From positions 1-24,863 of the forward strand of contig DASRUE010000076.1 of NCBI GenBank assembly GCA_035687895.1: DNA of 24,863 bases. Direction: 5' to 3'. Numbering within the stretch: position 1 is the stretch's first letter; each line of letters starts with the position of its first letter. The notes under the pieces are model-generated. The model was not told where the DNA came from. It saw nothing but the letters and a program-made list of their open reading frames with translations, and made no database searches. The DNA comes from JAERML01 sp035687895. Its GTDB lineage: Bacteria > Bacteroidota > Ignavibacteria > UBA10030 > UBA6906. The position numbers were made by a program, and so were the translations under genes. Of the stretch, positions 1 through 7,460 are shown piece by piece.

Positions 1-1080
1 GGGGTTTGTACTTCCGTGTGGGTCATGACAAACCTGGCAACTGATCTTCGTGGTACCATCCGTTGCCTCTCTCCATGTCGCCGAAATCCCGGTGGTGTCT
101 TTGTTATTGTTCATGTAATACAAAAAGCCTGCACCGTTATGGCATGGTTGGCAATTGGAACGGGGCTCGGGGTTCGGCAGCGTTCCATGCAACGATGCGT
201 TGTAGTACGTTCCAAGGCTGTGCCGTCCTGAACCATTGTGGCACACGTTGCAAATATCAGCGCTGAGTGTCTTCCCGATCCTCATCTTGTCGGCCGTCAA
301 CTTATGGTCAGTAGCCGGTCCGTGGCAGGTTTCACAACCGATGTTGCCCAGGTTCTTTTGATTCTGATTCAGCATCGCCCATCTGCTTGTATCGCCGGTT
401 GTGATCCAATAGTCGCCGCTCGAGAATTCCAAGCCCTGGTACCACGTGGTGTCCCAACCTGTTTGCTTTACCTGATAACCAAAATTATTGTTGTTCGCGG
501 TGTTATCCCAGCCGGTGGTATGACACTTAATGCAACTTGTGGCGTACGCTCCCTTGCCACGTTCAACTTCAAGGTAGCCGGTTATACCACGGTTGAAAAT
601 CGTGCCGTGTTTAGAAGTTTGCCAGCTGGTCTTGATCGCACCTGCTGTCGGATGGCAGAAGCAGCCAGCCTGTGCATCCAAACCCACGCCTGCGTATGCG
701 CTGGCAAATACCGTGTCGTTGGCGGACTGTGAGCCAACGGTGGCACTAACAATGTACTGGCCAGCAACATCCGCTTTGAAGCTATTAACAAGCGTGCCGG
801 TGCTATCTAGCGTTGCCGTAGAGGTGGGAGGCATGGAGACGATCGTCCATGATGGGGTACCCACGGCACCTGAACCCAGCGTATCAGCCTGAAAATAAAC
901 TCTTGACTGCACGCCAATTGCCCTCAGGCCGGTGGAGATATTCCACGCCGAACCGGAAGGGAGTTGGTTCAATGATCTGCCGACAGTTTTTACTTTTATC
1001 GCGGCCACACTGTCGGTACTTGCTGCAACGAGCAGGCTCAAGATGAGCAATGCTGCGCAAAATGAAATCACGTGCTTCAT
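1..1080 (-). CDS. Multiheme cytochrome c, exported (3' end beyond the window)
   Basis: The reading frame is open from the ATG at 1080 to the window edge, giving 360 residues with no stop, so the C-terminus is missing. Residues 1-27 look like a signal peptide (MKHV, then a hydrophobic run ending near SVAA). Residues of about 70-120 resemble an Ig/PKD-like beta domain (SMPPTSTATLDSTG, ADVAGQYIVSA). Haem-attachment motifs follow: CIKCH at 183-187, CETCH at 249-253, CNVCH at 277-281, CQPCH at 310-314 and CQVCH at 348-352. A shortened CFCH sits at 140-143, where the first haem motif would be expected. AAAGGAT lies just upstream of the ATG. Proteins of this kind carry electrons in the periplasm or at the cell surface. 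The partner and the substrate cannot be read from the sequence. The nearest upstream gene encodes a flavin reductase-like protein, 436 bp away, so the two are probably not tightly coupled. Confidence 0.9.
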   Translation of the reverse strand, partial: MKHVISFCAALLILSLLVAASTDSVAAIKVKTVGRSLNQLPSGSAWNISTGLRAIGVQSRVYFQADTLGSGAVGTPSWTIVSMPPTSTATLDSTGTLVNSFKADVAGQYIVSATVGSQSANDTVFASAYAGVGLDAQAGCFCHPTAGAIKTSWQTSKHGTIFNRGITGYLEVERGKGAYATSCIKCHTTGWDNTANNNNFGYQVKQTGWDTTWYQGLEFSSGDYWITTGDTSRWAMLNQNQKNLGNIGCETCHGPATDHKLTADKMRIGKTLSADICNVCHNGSGRHSLGTYYNASLHGTLPNPEPRSNCQPCHNGAGFLYYMNNNKDTTGISATWREATDGTTKISCQVCHDPHGSTNP

Positions 1081-1516
1081 GGTGTGAATCCTTTTCGTTA
1101 AACGTTGGTGTAGTCCGGCATCCCTGGTGTTGCCGAATGCGGAAAGAACGGTGGGTAGAGCATTCTGAGGTATTGCGTGCTGACCAAAACTCGCTGTACG
1201 CGGTCAGTATATCTCCCCAATGTATGTGCCAACTCGGGCAGACAAATGAACAGAGAATCTGCTACTCATAACTATCAACTTAGGCGTGCAAACCCTTGTC
1301 AAGCAGAAAATCAGCGGGAAATCCCCTCCTTCCCTAGTCAGCCAAGAGATGACTCTTGTTACAATTGCGAAAGTGGCGTGCAGATGTGAGAATCGTTGAA
1401 AAATCCAACAGCGGAAAAACGGCAGAATAGCGGGGATGAACAGCCCAGAACCAGGGCTTGGAATTCCGGGCATCGTGAATTAGTGCCCGTCAGGTCGGCA
1501 CTACGGACTTAGAGAT
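1081..1516. other. Intergenic region without a recognisable gene
   Basis: These 436 bases separate the flavin reductase stop from the multiheme cytochrome start. Short frames exist on both strands, but none has a ribosome-binding site or recognisable protein character. Two weak 5-bp hairpins (1442-1458 and 1468-1488) lie just after the flavin reductase stop and could slow transcription, but they lack a T-run. A TTGACA sits on the minus strand at 1302-1297 and could be a -35 box for the cytochrome gene. I see no convincing -10 box at the right distance. Confidence 0.5.
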
Positions 1517-1996
1517 TCAGCCACCATACTCCCATGGCGAGTCCGCGACAAGGAGCGGCAGAACATCCTCCCGCACCTGCGCGTCAAGCACTTCAAGGAG
1601 AACCACAGCGTGGTCGCCGCCTTCCTCCATGATGTGGCGGAGACGACATTCCACGTATGCGGGCAGGTGCGAGAAGATGGGAACAGCGGTTGCTCCGAGA
1701 ACGTAGGGCTCACCATTGATCGTACCGTTCTTCACGTCGGGAGGTGTGAGGAACTTGCGGGCGATTTCCTGCTGATGAGCGCCAAGCATGTGGATGACGG
1801 CAGCGCGACCTTCTTTTACACATTCGAGCAGGCTTCCGTCGCGTCGGATGGCAGCCACAATCATCGGTGGCTTGAATGACGCCTGCGAAAGCCAGGTGAC
1901 TGTCGCTGCCCCAACCCGGTCGCCGGCGCGGGCCGTCATTATGTACATTCCGTTCGAAATCATGCGGAGCGCCTTCTGCTTGGCCTTGCTATCCAT
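1517..1996 (-). CDS. Flavin reductase-like FMN-binding split-barrel protein
   Basis: The protein has 159 residues from the ATG at 1996 (MDSKAKQKALRMISNG). Longer in-frame starts exist at 2029 (ATG) and 2053 (TTG). None of the three has a good ribosome-binding site, so I chose the one where I recall homologues beginning, and the start is uncertain. The pattern MYIMTARAGDRVGAATVTW followed by QASFKPPMIVAAI is typical of the flavin_reductase domain, in which a split barrel binds FMN. Members reduce free flavin with NAD(P)H or bind FMN as small electron-transfer or redox proteins. The substrate cannot be assigned. The gene lies 132 bp after the Spy-like gene of the sigma-factor cluster and could be a fourth gene of that transcript. 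Confidence 0.82.
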   Translation of the reverse strand: MDSKAKQKALRMISNGMYIMTARAGDRVGAATVTWLSQASFKPPMIVAAIRRDGSLLECVKEGRAAVIHMLGAHQQEIARKFLTPPDVKNGTINGEPYVLGATAVPIFSHLPAYVECRLRHIMEEGGDHAVVLLEVLDAQVREDVLPLLVADSPWEYGG

Positions 1997-2128
1997 GGGT
2001 GCTTTGTGTGGGTATTCTGGGATGAACATAGCCAAAGGGGAATCGAGAATCAAGGAAGCACACGAATGGAAAACCCGCCCCGGAAGATCGTATATGGAGC
2101 GGGTGGACAGAGTGTTTCTAACTCTCCT

Positions 2129-2605
2129 TCACTCGGACTGTCGACGGCGCTTTTGAATCTCTCGCATGGCCTCGCGCAATTCCCGCTCGAAGTGCCTTTC
2201 GAACAGGAGAAACTTTCCTCGCTGCTTTGCAGAAAGTATGTCTTTCAGCCCTTCAAAGAACTTTTGATCCTCCTGTTGCATTCTTGCGTTAATCGCCGCC
2301 ACGTCCGGAAAAACCTTCTCGAACTCCTGTTCGTCCGCATCATTGCGGATAAACTTCTCCACGCGATCCAGAAGATCCATCTTCTCCTTCATCAGGACTC
2401 GCTTGGTGCTCTCGTGCTCGTTGAGTCGTGCAAAGAATCGGACAGACTGCTCTTCCTTCATGTCGAGCAGCTCGATAAGACGGACTTTCTTGAACTGTTC
2501 CAGTTTTTCAGACGGTCGCTGGTCGCCCATGTGGAACGGTTGGGCAAGAAGAGAAGGGGTGAAACAGAAAAACAGCATTCCAACGAGAATGGCACGTCGT
2601 CTCAT
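2129..2605 (-). CDS. Spy/CpxP-like periplasmic protein
   Basis: The protein has 158 residues. A signal peptide occupies residues 1-21 (MRRRAIL, hydrophobic stretch, LLAQ). The rest is highly charged and predicted mostly helical, with little hydrophobic core, as in the Spy/CpxP/CnrX fold (heavy-metal-resistance or LTXXQ-type families). Its segment LSAKQRGKFLLFERHFEREL matches the usual position of the last helix in that fold. GGAG lies 7 nt before the ATG. It begins 14 nt after the stop of the putative anti-sigma gene, so it is almost certainly the third gene of that operon. In related systems such proteins are periplasmic chaperones or sensors that feed back on the stress regulator. Sensing here is inferred from position. 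No His/Met-rich metal site stands out, and its ligand is unknown. Confidence 0.72.
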   Translation of the reverse strand: MRRRAILVGMLFFCFTPSLLAQPFHMGDQRPSEKLEQFKKVRLIELLDMKEEQSVRFFARLNEHESTKRVLMKEKMDLLDRVEKFIRNDADEQEFEKVFPDVAAINARMQQEDQKFFEGLKDILSAKQRGKFLLFERHFERELREAMREIQKRRRQSE

Positions 2606-2619
2606 GAGATTCTCCGCGT

Positions 2620-3150
2620 TTAGTTCCGATGTGAACCAAGTGTTAAGAGCAGGTCGTTCACTTGCTGAGGCTCCATTGCTTCCAGCAGGGTCTGTGCATT
2701 TCCGGTGGTAATGAAGTACTCGGAAATCTGGGCATCTGAAAGCTTGAACATCTCTCCATGCAACTCCCCGGTCGTGATACTCTCCGTCAGATGTTCCGGC
2801 TCCAGAAGAAGCGAGTCAATCGTCTCCTCCGGCAATGAGAGGACGACGGACGCGAGCGTGTTTTGGTCCTTCGGCCCCTGGGGGACATAATAGTGGAGCC
2901 CGATGAAGAAAAAGAGAATCGCAACCACGCCCGGGATGGCGACACGTGCCGCCCAGCTGATGGAGATTGCCTTGCCGCTTGATGCATCGTCAATTGCGTG
3001 GTTGGTCCGGATGATGTGGTTCGGCCAGTAGAAGTCCGGCGGAGCCGGCTCCGGCCCAACACCGCGTCGGTCAAGAAGCGCCTTCAATTCCTCCACCGCT
3101 TTCAGCTCGTCGGCGTCCGCTTGGAGCGATACCTGTTGCCTACGCTTCAT
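2620..3150 (-). CDS. Putative membrane anti-sigma factor
   Basis: The protein has 176 residues and no strong family match. It has a charged N-terminal part of about 65 residues, one transmembrane helix at about 68-87 (ARVAIPGVVAILFFFIGLHYY), and a periplasmic part of about 90 residues. The layout is that of an anti-sigma factor that holds an ECF sigma factor at the membrane. The segment PPDFYWPNHIIRTNHAID lies just before the helix, in the place of the short sigma-binding region seen in many Bacteroidota/Chlorobiota anti-sigma proteins. Its start overlaps the end of the sigma-factor gene by 11 nt, which suggests coupled translation, as is usual for sigma/anti-sigma pairs. It lacks the HxxxCxxC zinc motif of ZAS-type anti-sigma factors. 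The function is inferred from context and topology. Confidence 0.68.
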   Translation of the reverse strand: MKRRQQVSLQADADELKAVEELKALLDRRGVGPEPAPPDFYWPNHIIRTNHAIDDASSGKAISISWAARVAIPGVVAILFFFIGLHYYVPQGPKDQNTLASVVLSLPEETIDSLLLEPEHLTESITTGELHGEMFKLSDAQISEYFITTGNAQTLLEAMEPQQVNDLLLTLGSHRN

Positions 3151-3688
3151 TCTTCAAATACTCCTGTACTTTTTTGAGTGCATGAAAGTAGTTTGCTTTC
3201 AACCCTCCGACCGACGTTTTCATCACCTGAGAGATTTCTTCGTACGGCATCTCGTCGAAGTACCGCATCACAAATACCGCCCGTTGTTTTTCGGGCAACT
3301 CTGCGATCGCTCGCTGCAGCAACGACTCAGTCTCTTTGAACTCCAGCTCTGTGGCTGGGGTCTCTTTCGCTGGAAGGATCCGGCTGAGGATTTCGCTCTG
3401 GCGAAGATATCCCATCACCTGCTGTTTCCTGACGGCGTTCAGAGACATGTTAACAGCAATCCGGTACAGCCACGTGAAGAAGCTCGAGTCTCCCCGGAAA
3501 TCTCCTAGCGCAAGATATGCTTTTATGAACGTCTCCTGAGCAACATCATCCGCCTCCTCATGACTCCCTACGATCCGGCGTGCAACCCAGTACACTCGCT
3601 GTTGGTATCGCCGCATCAGCTCCGTGTATGCCTGACGCTTTCCGTTCCGAACCTCATTGACGAGTTCGTGGTCCGAGAGTTGGTGCAT
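3140..3688 (-). CDS. ECF RNA polymerase sigma factor (sigma-70 family)
   Basis: The protein has 182 residues, normal for group-IV sigma factors. Region 2 spans about residues 22-90 and includes VGSHEEADDVAQETFIKAYL and FFTWLYRIAVNMSLN, which bind core polymerase and the -10 element. Region 4 spans about 122-175 and includes IAELPEKQRAVFVMRYFDEM and the helix-turn-helix MPYEEISQVMKTSVGGLKA, which reads the -35 element. Region 3 is absent, as expected. A promoter-like AAC-N17-GTC site sits just upstream (3719-3746), so the gene is probably autoregulated. It overlaps the downstream anti-sigma gene. It likely directs an envelope or redox stress regulon. The inducing signal cannot be told from the sequence. 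Confidence 0.93.
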   Translation of the reverse strand: MHQLSDHELVNEVRNGKRQAYTELMRRYQQRVYWVARRIVGSHEEADDVAQETFIKAYLALGDFRGDSSFFTWLYRIAVNMSLNAVRKQQVMGYLRQSEILSRILPAKETPATELEFKETESLLQRAIAELPEKQRAVFVMRYFDEMPYEEISQVMKTSVGGLKANYFHALKKVQEYLKNEA

Positions 3689-3718
3689 GCAACCGCAGTC
3701 AGTGAGAGTTCGACCGAA

Positions 3719-3746
3719 TATTTGACAGCCCCACCAAAAAAACGTT
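3719..3746 (-). promoter_or_regulatory. Putative ECF-sigma autoregulatory promoter
   Basis: On the minus strand, AACGTTTTTTT is followed, 17 nt after AAC, by GTCAAATA, about 30-35 nt before the sigma-factor ATG. An AAC -35 motif with a T-run and a GTC-type -10 box at 16-17 nt is the classic pattern of promoters read by ECF sigma factors. This is a pattern match in a 78-bp intergenic gap, so autoregulation is inferred. Confidence 0.5.
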
Positions 3747-3766
3747 TAATCGTGCCGGGGGCATTT

Positions 3767-4261
3767 CTAGAAGGCCTTCTGGAGCTTTTTCAACGTTACT
3801 TTCATGTCTTCGGAAATCACCTTTGTCTCTGCCAGAATCGGCATGAAGTTCGTGTCACCATTCCAGCGGGGAACGATATGGAAGTGGACATGATCGTCCA
3901 CTCCCGCACCGGCAGTCCTTCCCAGGTTCGCCCCGAAGTTGTATCCCTGCGGTTTCATCACCTTGTTGAGCGCGGTGATTGCCCGCTGTACCGTGGTCAT
4001 GATTTCGGTAAGCTCACCGGAAGTCAACTCGCCAATCTCGGCCGTTTGGCGATATGGGACGACCATCAGATGTCCGCTGTTGTAGGGATAGAGGTTCATG
4101 ATGACAAAGCAATGCTTCCCACGCCAGACGATAAAATACTTGTCATCATCCTTTGCCCGAATGGCGGCGCTAAAAAGACTCTGGCCGTTCTTCTTTTTCT
4201 TCCGCGGCTGCTTGAACGTCTCGATATACTTTGACCGCCACGGCGACCACATCCGTTTCAT
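3767..4261 (-). CDS. HIT-family nucleotide hydrolase/transferase (Ap4A phosphorylase-like)
   Basis: The protein has 164 residues with the histidine triad HVHFHIVPRW (H124, H126, H128). H126 is the expected nucleophile that forms a nucleotidyl intermediate. The N-terminal MWSPWRSKYI resembles the LW/MW-x-PxR-x-YI start of the Ap4A phosphorylase/HIT branch found in many bacteria. The usual zinc-binding Cys pair (CxFC type) near residue 28 is replaced by SLFSA, so the structural zinc site seems absent. An AGGGAG box lies 5 nt before the ATG. Substrates in the family are dinucleoside polyphosphates, AMP-lysine-type adducts or ADP; which applies here is unknown. It lies downstream of the EF-G-like gene but is separated from it by a strong terminator. 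Confidence 0.9.
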   Translation of the reverse strand: MKRMWSPWRSKYIETFKQPRKKKKNGQSLFSAAIRAKDDDKYFIVWRGKHCFVIMNLYPYNSGHLMVVPYRQTAEIGELTSGELTEIMTTVQRAITALNKVMKPQGYNFGANLGRTAGAGVDDHVHFHIVPRWNGDTNFMPILAETKVISEDMKVTLKKLQKAF

Positions 4262-4293
4262 GAAGACTCCCTGTTTGGTTCTCCGATGGAAAC

Positions 4294-4330
4294 AAAAAAG
4301 GTTGGGCCCTGACGCTCAGACCCCAACCTT
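4294..4330 (-). terminator. Rho-independent terminator after the EF-G-like gene
   Basis: AAGGTTGGG (4298-4306) pairs perfectly with CCCAACCTT (4322-4330), giving a 9-bp stem with a 15-nt loop. On the minus strand the stem runs into a T-run (A-run at 4294-4299). It lies 44 bp after the EF-G-like stop codon and ends 32 bp before the HIT start codon. Confidence 0.88.
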
Positions 4331-4374
4331 GAATTCAATGTTTCATTCCCGCATGAGCGCAGTGTGTCGGCAGC

Positions 4375-6489
4375 TCACGCCTCCTGTTCTTTGTGTTTAT
4401 TTTTGTCGGAGGCCAGAATAACCTTGTCTGCCATTTCCTTCGGCATTTCCTCGTAATGCGACATGCTTGCAGTGAACATTCCGCGTCCACCTGTTTTCGA
4501 GCGGAGGATGGTCGCATACTTGTGAAGTTCGGCAGCAGGAACCTGTGCACGAACTATCTGGTAGTGACCCGCCGCCTCCATCCCGAGAATCTTCCCACGG
4601 CGGCCTGAAATATCTCCCATCACCTCGCCCATCGTGTCCTCCGGTACCTTCACTTCAAGATTGTAAATCGGCTCCAGGAGAATCGGTCTGGCTTCCATGA
4701 AACCTTTACGAAAGGCCTGGGAACCGGCGATCTTGAATGCCATTTCCGAGGAATCCACATCGTGGTACGAACCATAGTGGAGCGCCACCCGGACATCCAC
4801 TACAGGATAGCCGGCGAGGACGCCTTCCTTCAACGTCTCTACAATTCCTTTCTCCACTGCGGGCACGAATTTACCCGGCACAACACCACCGACGATCTCA
4901 TCCACAAACTCAAACCCCTGGCCACGCTTCAAGGGCTCGAGGCGAAGATGCACATGGCCGTACTGCCCATGACCACCCGACTGCTTTCTATGCTTATATT
5001 CTGCATCCTTTACGACTGCCTTGATAGTTTCGCGGTACGGGACTTTCGGCTCTATCAAGTCCACTTCCACGTTGAACTTCTGCTTCAGCCTTTTCACGAT
5101 GATACTGAGATGCAACTCCCCTTGTCCACTGATGATCGTTTGGTGTATCTCGGGATCCACTCGAAACACGAAGGTGGGGTCCTCCTGATGGAGTGAGTGA
5201 AGACCCGTCGAGATCTTGTCTTCGTCACCCTTTGCTTTCGGGACGATGGCACAACTGTAGACAGGTGCCGGGAAAAGAATCGGGTGGTACACGATCGGGA
5301 ATGCCTTGCTACTGAGCGTGTTGTTGGTGTGAGTATCTTTCAGCTTCACCACTGCTCCAAGATCACCCGTCCAGAGCTTCGCAACGTCCTTCCTGTCCTT
5401 GCCGTTCATTGCATACAGTTGTGCAAGGCGCTCGGGTTTCCCATTCGATTCATTGATGAGGTCCATTCCAGGGCTCACCGAGCCCGAACACACACGGAAA
5501 TACGATAGCTCACCTACATGGGACTCGGAAACCGTCTTGAAAACGAAGAGAGATGGTGGCCCGTTGGGGTCCTGCTTCACCGTGATGTCAGTCTTGGCAT
5601 CACCATTGTGCGCACCCGGCGCCGTGCCATGGAGGTCCCCCATGTCAATCGGCGACGGGCAGTAATCAATGAGGAAGTCCATCACAGTGCTGACACCGAC
5701 ATTGCCCGTGGCAGACGCACAGAAAAGAGGAAACACCTTCCGATCACGGATACCTCCCCTCAATCCCTGTCGGAGTTCGTCTTCAGAAAGCCCTCCTTGC
5801 TCCAGGTATTTGTTCAGAAGGTTCTCATCCGTTTCAGCAACGAGTTCAATTAGCTGCTGCCGGAGCTCGTCGGCTTTGACTTTCAACTCAGCGGGGATCT
5901 CCTGTTCGACGTACTTGCCGTTGCCACCGGGGGAGAATTTCAACAACTTCATCCGAATGACGTCTACAACACTGTCGAAACCCAGTCCTTGTCTTACGGG
6001 AAACTGCACCGGGACGACATCGTGACTGATCGTCTCATGTGCCTGGCGCAACGCCTTGTCAAAATCCGCATTCTCATGGTCGAGTTTATTGACTACAAAG
6101 ACGACTCCATTTCGTAACTCATTCGTGTACTTGCCGACGATCTCCGTTCCGACTTCGACTCCTTCGACAGCTTTGAGTAAAACGATAGCGGTATCCGAGA
6201 CGCGCAGAGCCGCTTTAACTTCACCAGTGAAGTCTGTGTAACCGGGCGTATCGAGGATATTGATCTTGTGCGTCTTCCATTCACAAAAGAGAAGAGAGGT
6301 GTTAATGGAGATTTGTCGTTCAATTTCGTCGGGGTGATAGTCAGAGAGGGTATTACCTTCTTCAACTCTGCCGAGGCGGGTGGTGGAACCGACGGAAAAG
6401 AGCATCGCTTCGGCGAGCGATGTCTTCCCCGCACCTCCGTGGCCAATGAGACTCACGTTGCGCAGGTGGTCTGATGTGTACTCCTTCAT
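4375..6489 (-). CDS. Elongation factor G-like GTPase (EF-G paralogue)
   Basis: The protein has 704 residues from the ATG at 6489 (MKEYTSDHLRNVSLIG), with GGAGG at 6507-6503. A GTG 10 codons upstream has no ribosome-binding site. The G1 motif is GHGGAGKTS (16-24), not the AHIDAGKTT of canonical EF-G. G3 is DTPGYTDF (80-87), with Tyr where canonical EF-G has the catalytic His. G4 is NKLD and the G5-like motif is CASAT. Domains II-V follow, with the domain IV signature GGHGQYGHVHLRLEP and the domain V segment MGDISGRRGKILGME. This is the EF-G-like (EFG-II/EF-G2) branch, whose members can bind ribosomes but whose GTPase activity varies. It is probably not the main translocase, which normally sits in the rpsL-rpsG-tuf cluster. 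Its physiological role is unclear. Confidence 0.93.
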   Translation of the reverse strand: MKEYTSDHLRNVSLIGHGGAGKTSLAEAMLFSVGSTTRLGRVEEGNTLSDYHPDEIERQISINTSLLFCEWKTHKINILDTPGYTDFTGEVKAALRVSDTAIVLLKAVEGVEVGTEIVGKYTNELRNGVVFVVNKLDHENADFDKALRQAHETISHDVVPVQFPVRQGLGFDSVVDVIRMKLLKFSPGGNGKYVEQEIPAELKVKADELRQQLIELVAETDENLLNKYLEQGGLSEDELRQGLRGGIRDRKVFPLFCASATGNVGVSTVMDFLIDYCPSPIDMGDLHGTAPGAHNGDAKTDITVKQDPNGPPSLFVFKTVSESHVGELSYFRVCSGSVSPGMDLINESNGKPERLAQLYAMNGKDRKDVAKLWTGDLGAVVKLKDTHTNNTLSSKAFPIVYHPILFPAPVYSCAIVPKAKGDEDKISTGLHSLHQEDPTFVFRVDPEIHQTIISGQGELHLSIIVKRLKQKFNVEVDLIEPKVPYRETIKAVVKDAEYKHRKQSGGHGQYGHVHLRLEPLKRGQGFEFVDEIVGGVVPGKFVPAVEKGIVETLKEGVLAGYPVVDVRVALHYGSYHDVDSSEMAFKIAGSQAFRKGFMEARPILLEPIYNLEVKVPEDTMGEVMGDISGRRGKILGMEAAGHYQIVRAQVPAAELHKYATILRSKTGGRGMFTASMSHYEEMPKEMADKVILASDKNKHKEQEA

Positions 6490-6647
6490 AAGGGTGTCGC
6501 TGCCTCCAATTTGTGACACGCCACGCGAGTACCAATTCTGTGCAGCGTGTTGAATGAAGTTGGATCTGAATAGAACGATGTAGCGGTGATTGAAGCTAGA
6601 CTGCGTGCAGGTGACGATGTGTCTTCAACGCGATTTGAACAATTCCC

Positions 6648-7034
6648 TCACACACGAACGCGGTCCACAAATGTGCGAACACCTTTGAACAACGCCGCAA
6701 CAAACGCGACCGTATCAAGGATCGGTCCCTCGATCCGTTCCTGCACTTTTTGCTCCAGAGCAACGATGTTGTCTACAATTTCTTTCACGGACCCGATGGA
6801 CTCGCGAACGATCATAACCTGGTCATCAATATTGTCCGCTATGCTCTTCACTCGGGAGGTGATGTATTCCATGTTGTCAAGAACTGGCAGCGCACGCGCC
6901 GACATTTCCTTGAAGTCCTTTTCAATCCCCGTGAGGATCTCCCGCACTCGCAAGAGGAAAAGAATCATGTAGACGCACAGGGCTGACAGACATACGAGAG
7001 CAACGATCAGGGCAATGACGAGGACGGGTTCCAA
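6648..7034 (-). CDS. DUF948 (YtxG-like) membrane protein
   Basis: The protein has 128 residues with an N-terminal transmembrane helix at about 4-28 (VLVIALIVALVCLSALCVYMILFLL). A long helical, coiled-coil-prone region follows (VREILTGIEKDFKEM, ITSRVKSIADNIDDQV, SVKEIVDNIVALEQKVQ). This is the DUF948 architecture. The start codon is TTG at 7034, set by AAAGGAG 6 nt before it, and no ATG lies near. It follows the YtxH gene by 30 bp. In Bacillus subtilis the equivalent pair, ytxG-ytxH, forms a stress-induced operon, so the pairing supports both calls. The molecular function of the family is unknown. Confidence 0.85.
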   Translation of the reverse strand: MEPVLVIALIVALVCLSALCVYMILFLLRVREILTGIEKDFKEMSARALPVLDNMEYITSRVKSIADNIDDQVMIVRESIGSVKEIVDNIVALEQKVQERIEGPILDTVAFVAALFKGVRTFVDRVRV

Positions 7035-7040
7035 GGGAAG

Positions 7041-7047
7041 CTCCTTT
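7041..7047 (-). promoter_or_regulatory. Shine-Dalgarno site that fixes a TTG start (DUF948 gene)
   Basis: AAAGGAG reads on the minus strand from 7047 to 7041, 6 nt before the TTG at 7034. The spacing and strength make TTG the likely start. Confidence 0.7.
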
Positions 7048-7064
7048 GTGAAGTGAACAGATCG

Positions 7065-7460
7065 TTACGAACGGTTGCGTTCTTCCTTGAAGGCATCCAT
7101 GCCAGCCTTGACTGCATTCTTGACGCGTGTCCCCTCTTCCACAATGGCGCCGGTTTTCTGCCGGGCTCCGGAAATCACACGTTCCGCATCTTCGAGGAGG
7201 GTGCCGGCCTTTTTTTGCGCATCCGAAATCAACTGGTCCGACCGTCGCTTGGCATCACTGACAATATCTCCCGCCTTGGATTTTGCCGCCTGCAAATATG
7301 CCTCGGCATCGTCCACGAGGTCCCCCGTTTTCTGCCTGATGTCGGCACGAAGTTCTTTCCCGCTCTTGGGGGCATACAGCAGTGCCAATACCGCACCAAT
7401 GGCACTCCCTGCCAGCAGCCCAATCACCAATCCCTTCGTCATCCCATTATTCTGTTCCAT
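7065..7460 (-). CDS. YtxH domain-containing protein
   Basis: The protein has 131 residues. Residues 8-30 form a glycine-rich transmembrane segment (GLVIGLLAGSAIGAVLALLYAPKSGKELR), the hallmark of the YtxH (gas vesicle/stress) domain. The rest is a long amphipathic helix with repeated Lys/Asp/Ala blocks (KTGDLVDDAEAYLQAAKSKAGD, RSDQLISDAQKKAGTLLEDAE) that resembles LEA-like or coiled-coil proteins. It likely sits in the inner membrane with the helix in the cytoplasm. It precedes the DUF948 gene by 30 bp and probably shares its transcript. The family is stress-associated, but its biochemical role is unknown. Confidence 0.87.
   Translation of the reverse strand: MEQNNGMTKGLVIGLLAGSAIGAVLALLYAPKSGKELRADIRQKTGDLVDDAEAYLQAAKSKAGDIVSDAKRRSDQLISDAQKKAGTLLEDAERVISGARQKTGAIVEEGTRVKNAVKAGMDAFKEERNRS

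Noticed and set aside
238..732. 164-residue plus-strand frame in the left edge
   Set aside because: It is antisense to the multiheme cytochrome, whose CxxCH motifs prove the minus frame.
1274..1302. Sigma-70 promoter for the multiheme cytochrome
   Set aside because: TTGACA is present but no -10-like hexamer occurs at 16-19 nt.
1442..1488. Terminator after the flavin reductase gene
   Set aside because: The two hairpins have only 5-bp stems and no T-run.
6490..6519. GTG start of the EF-G-like protein 10 codons upstream
   Set aside because: No ribosome-binding site lies before it, and homologues begin at MK-x-Y.
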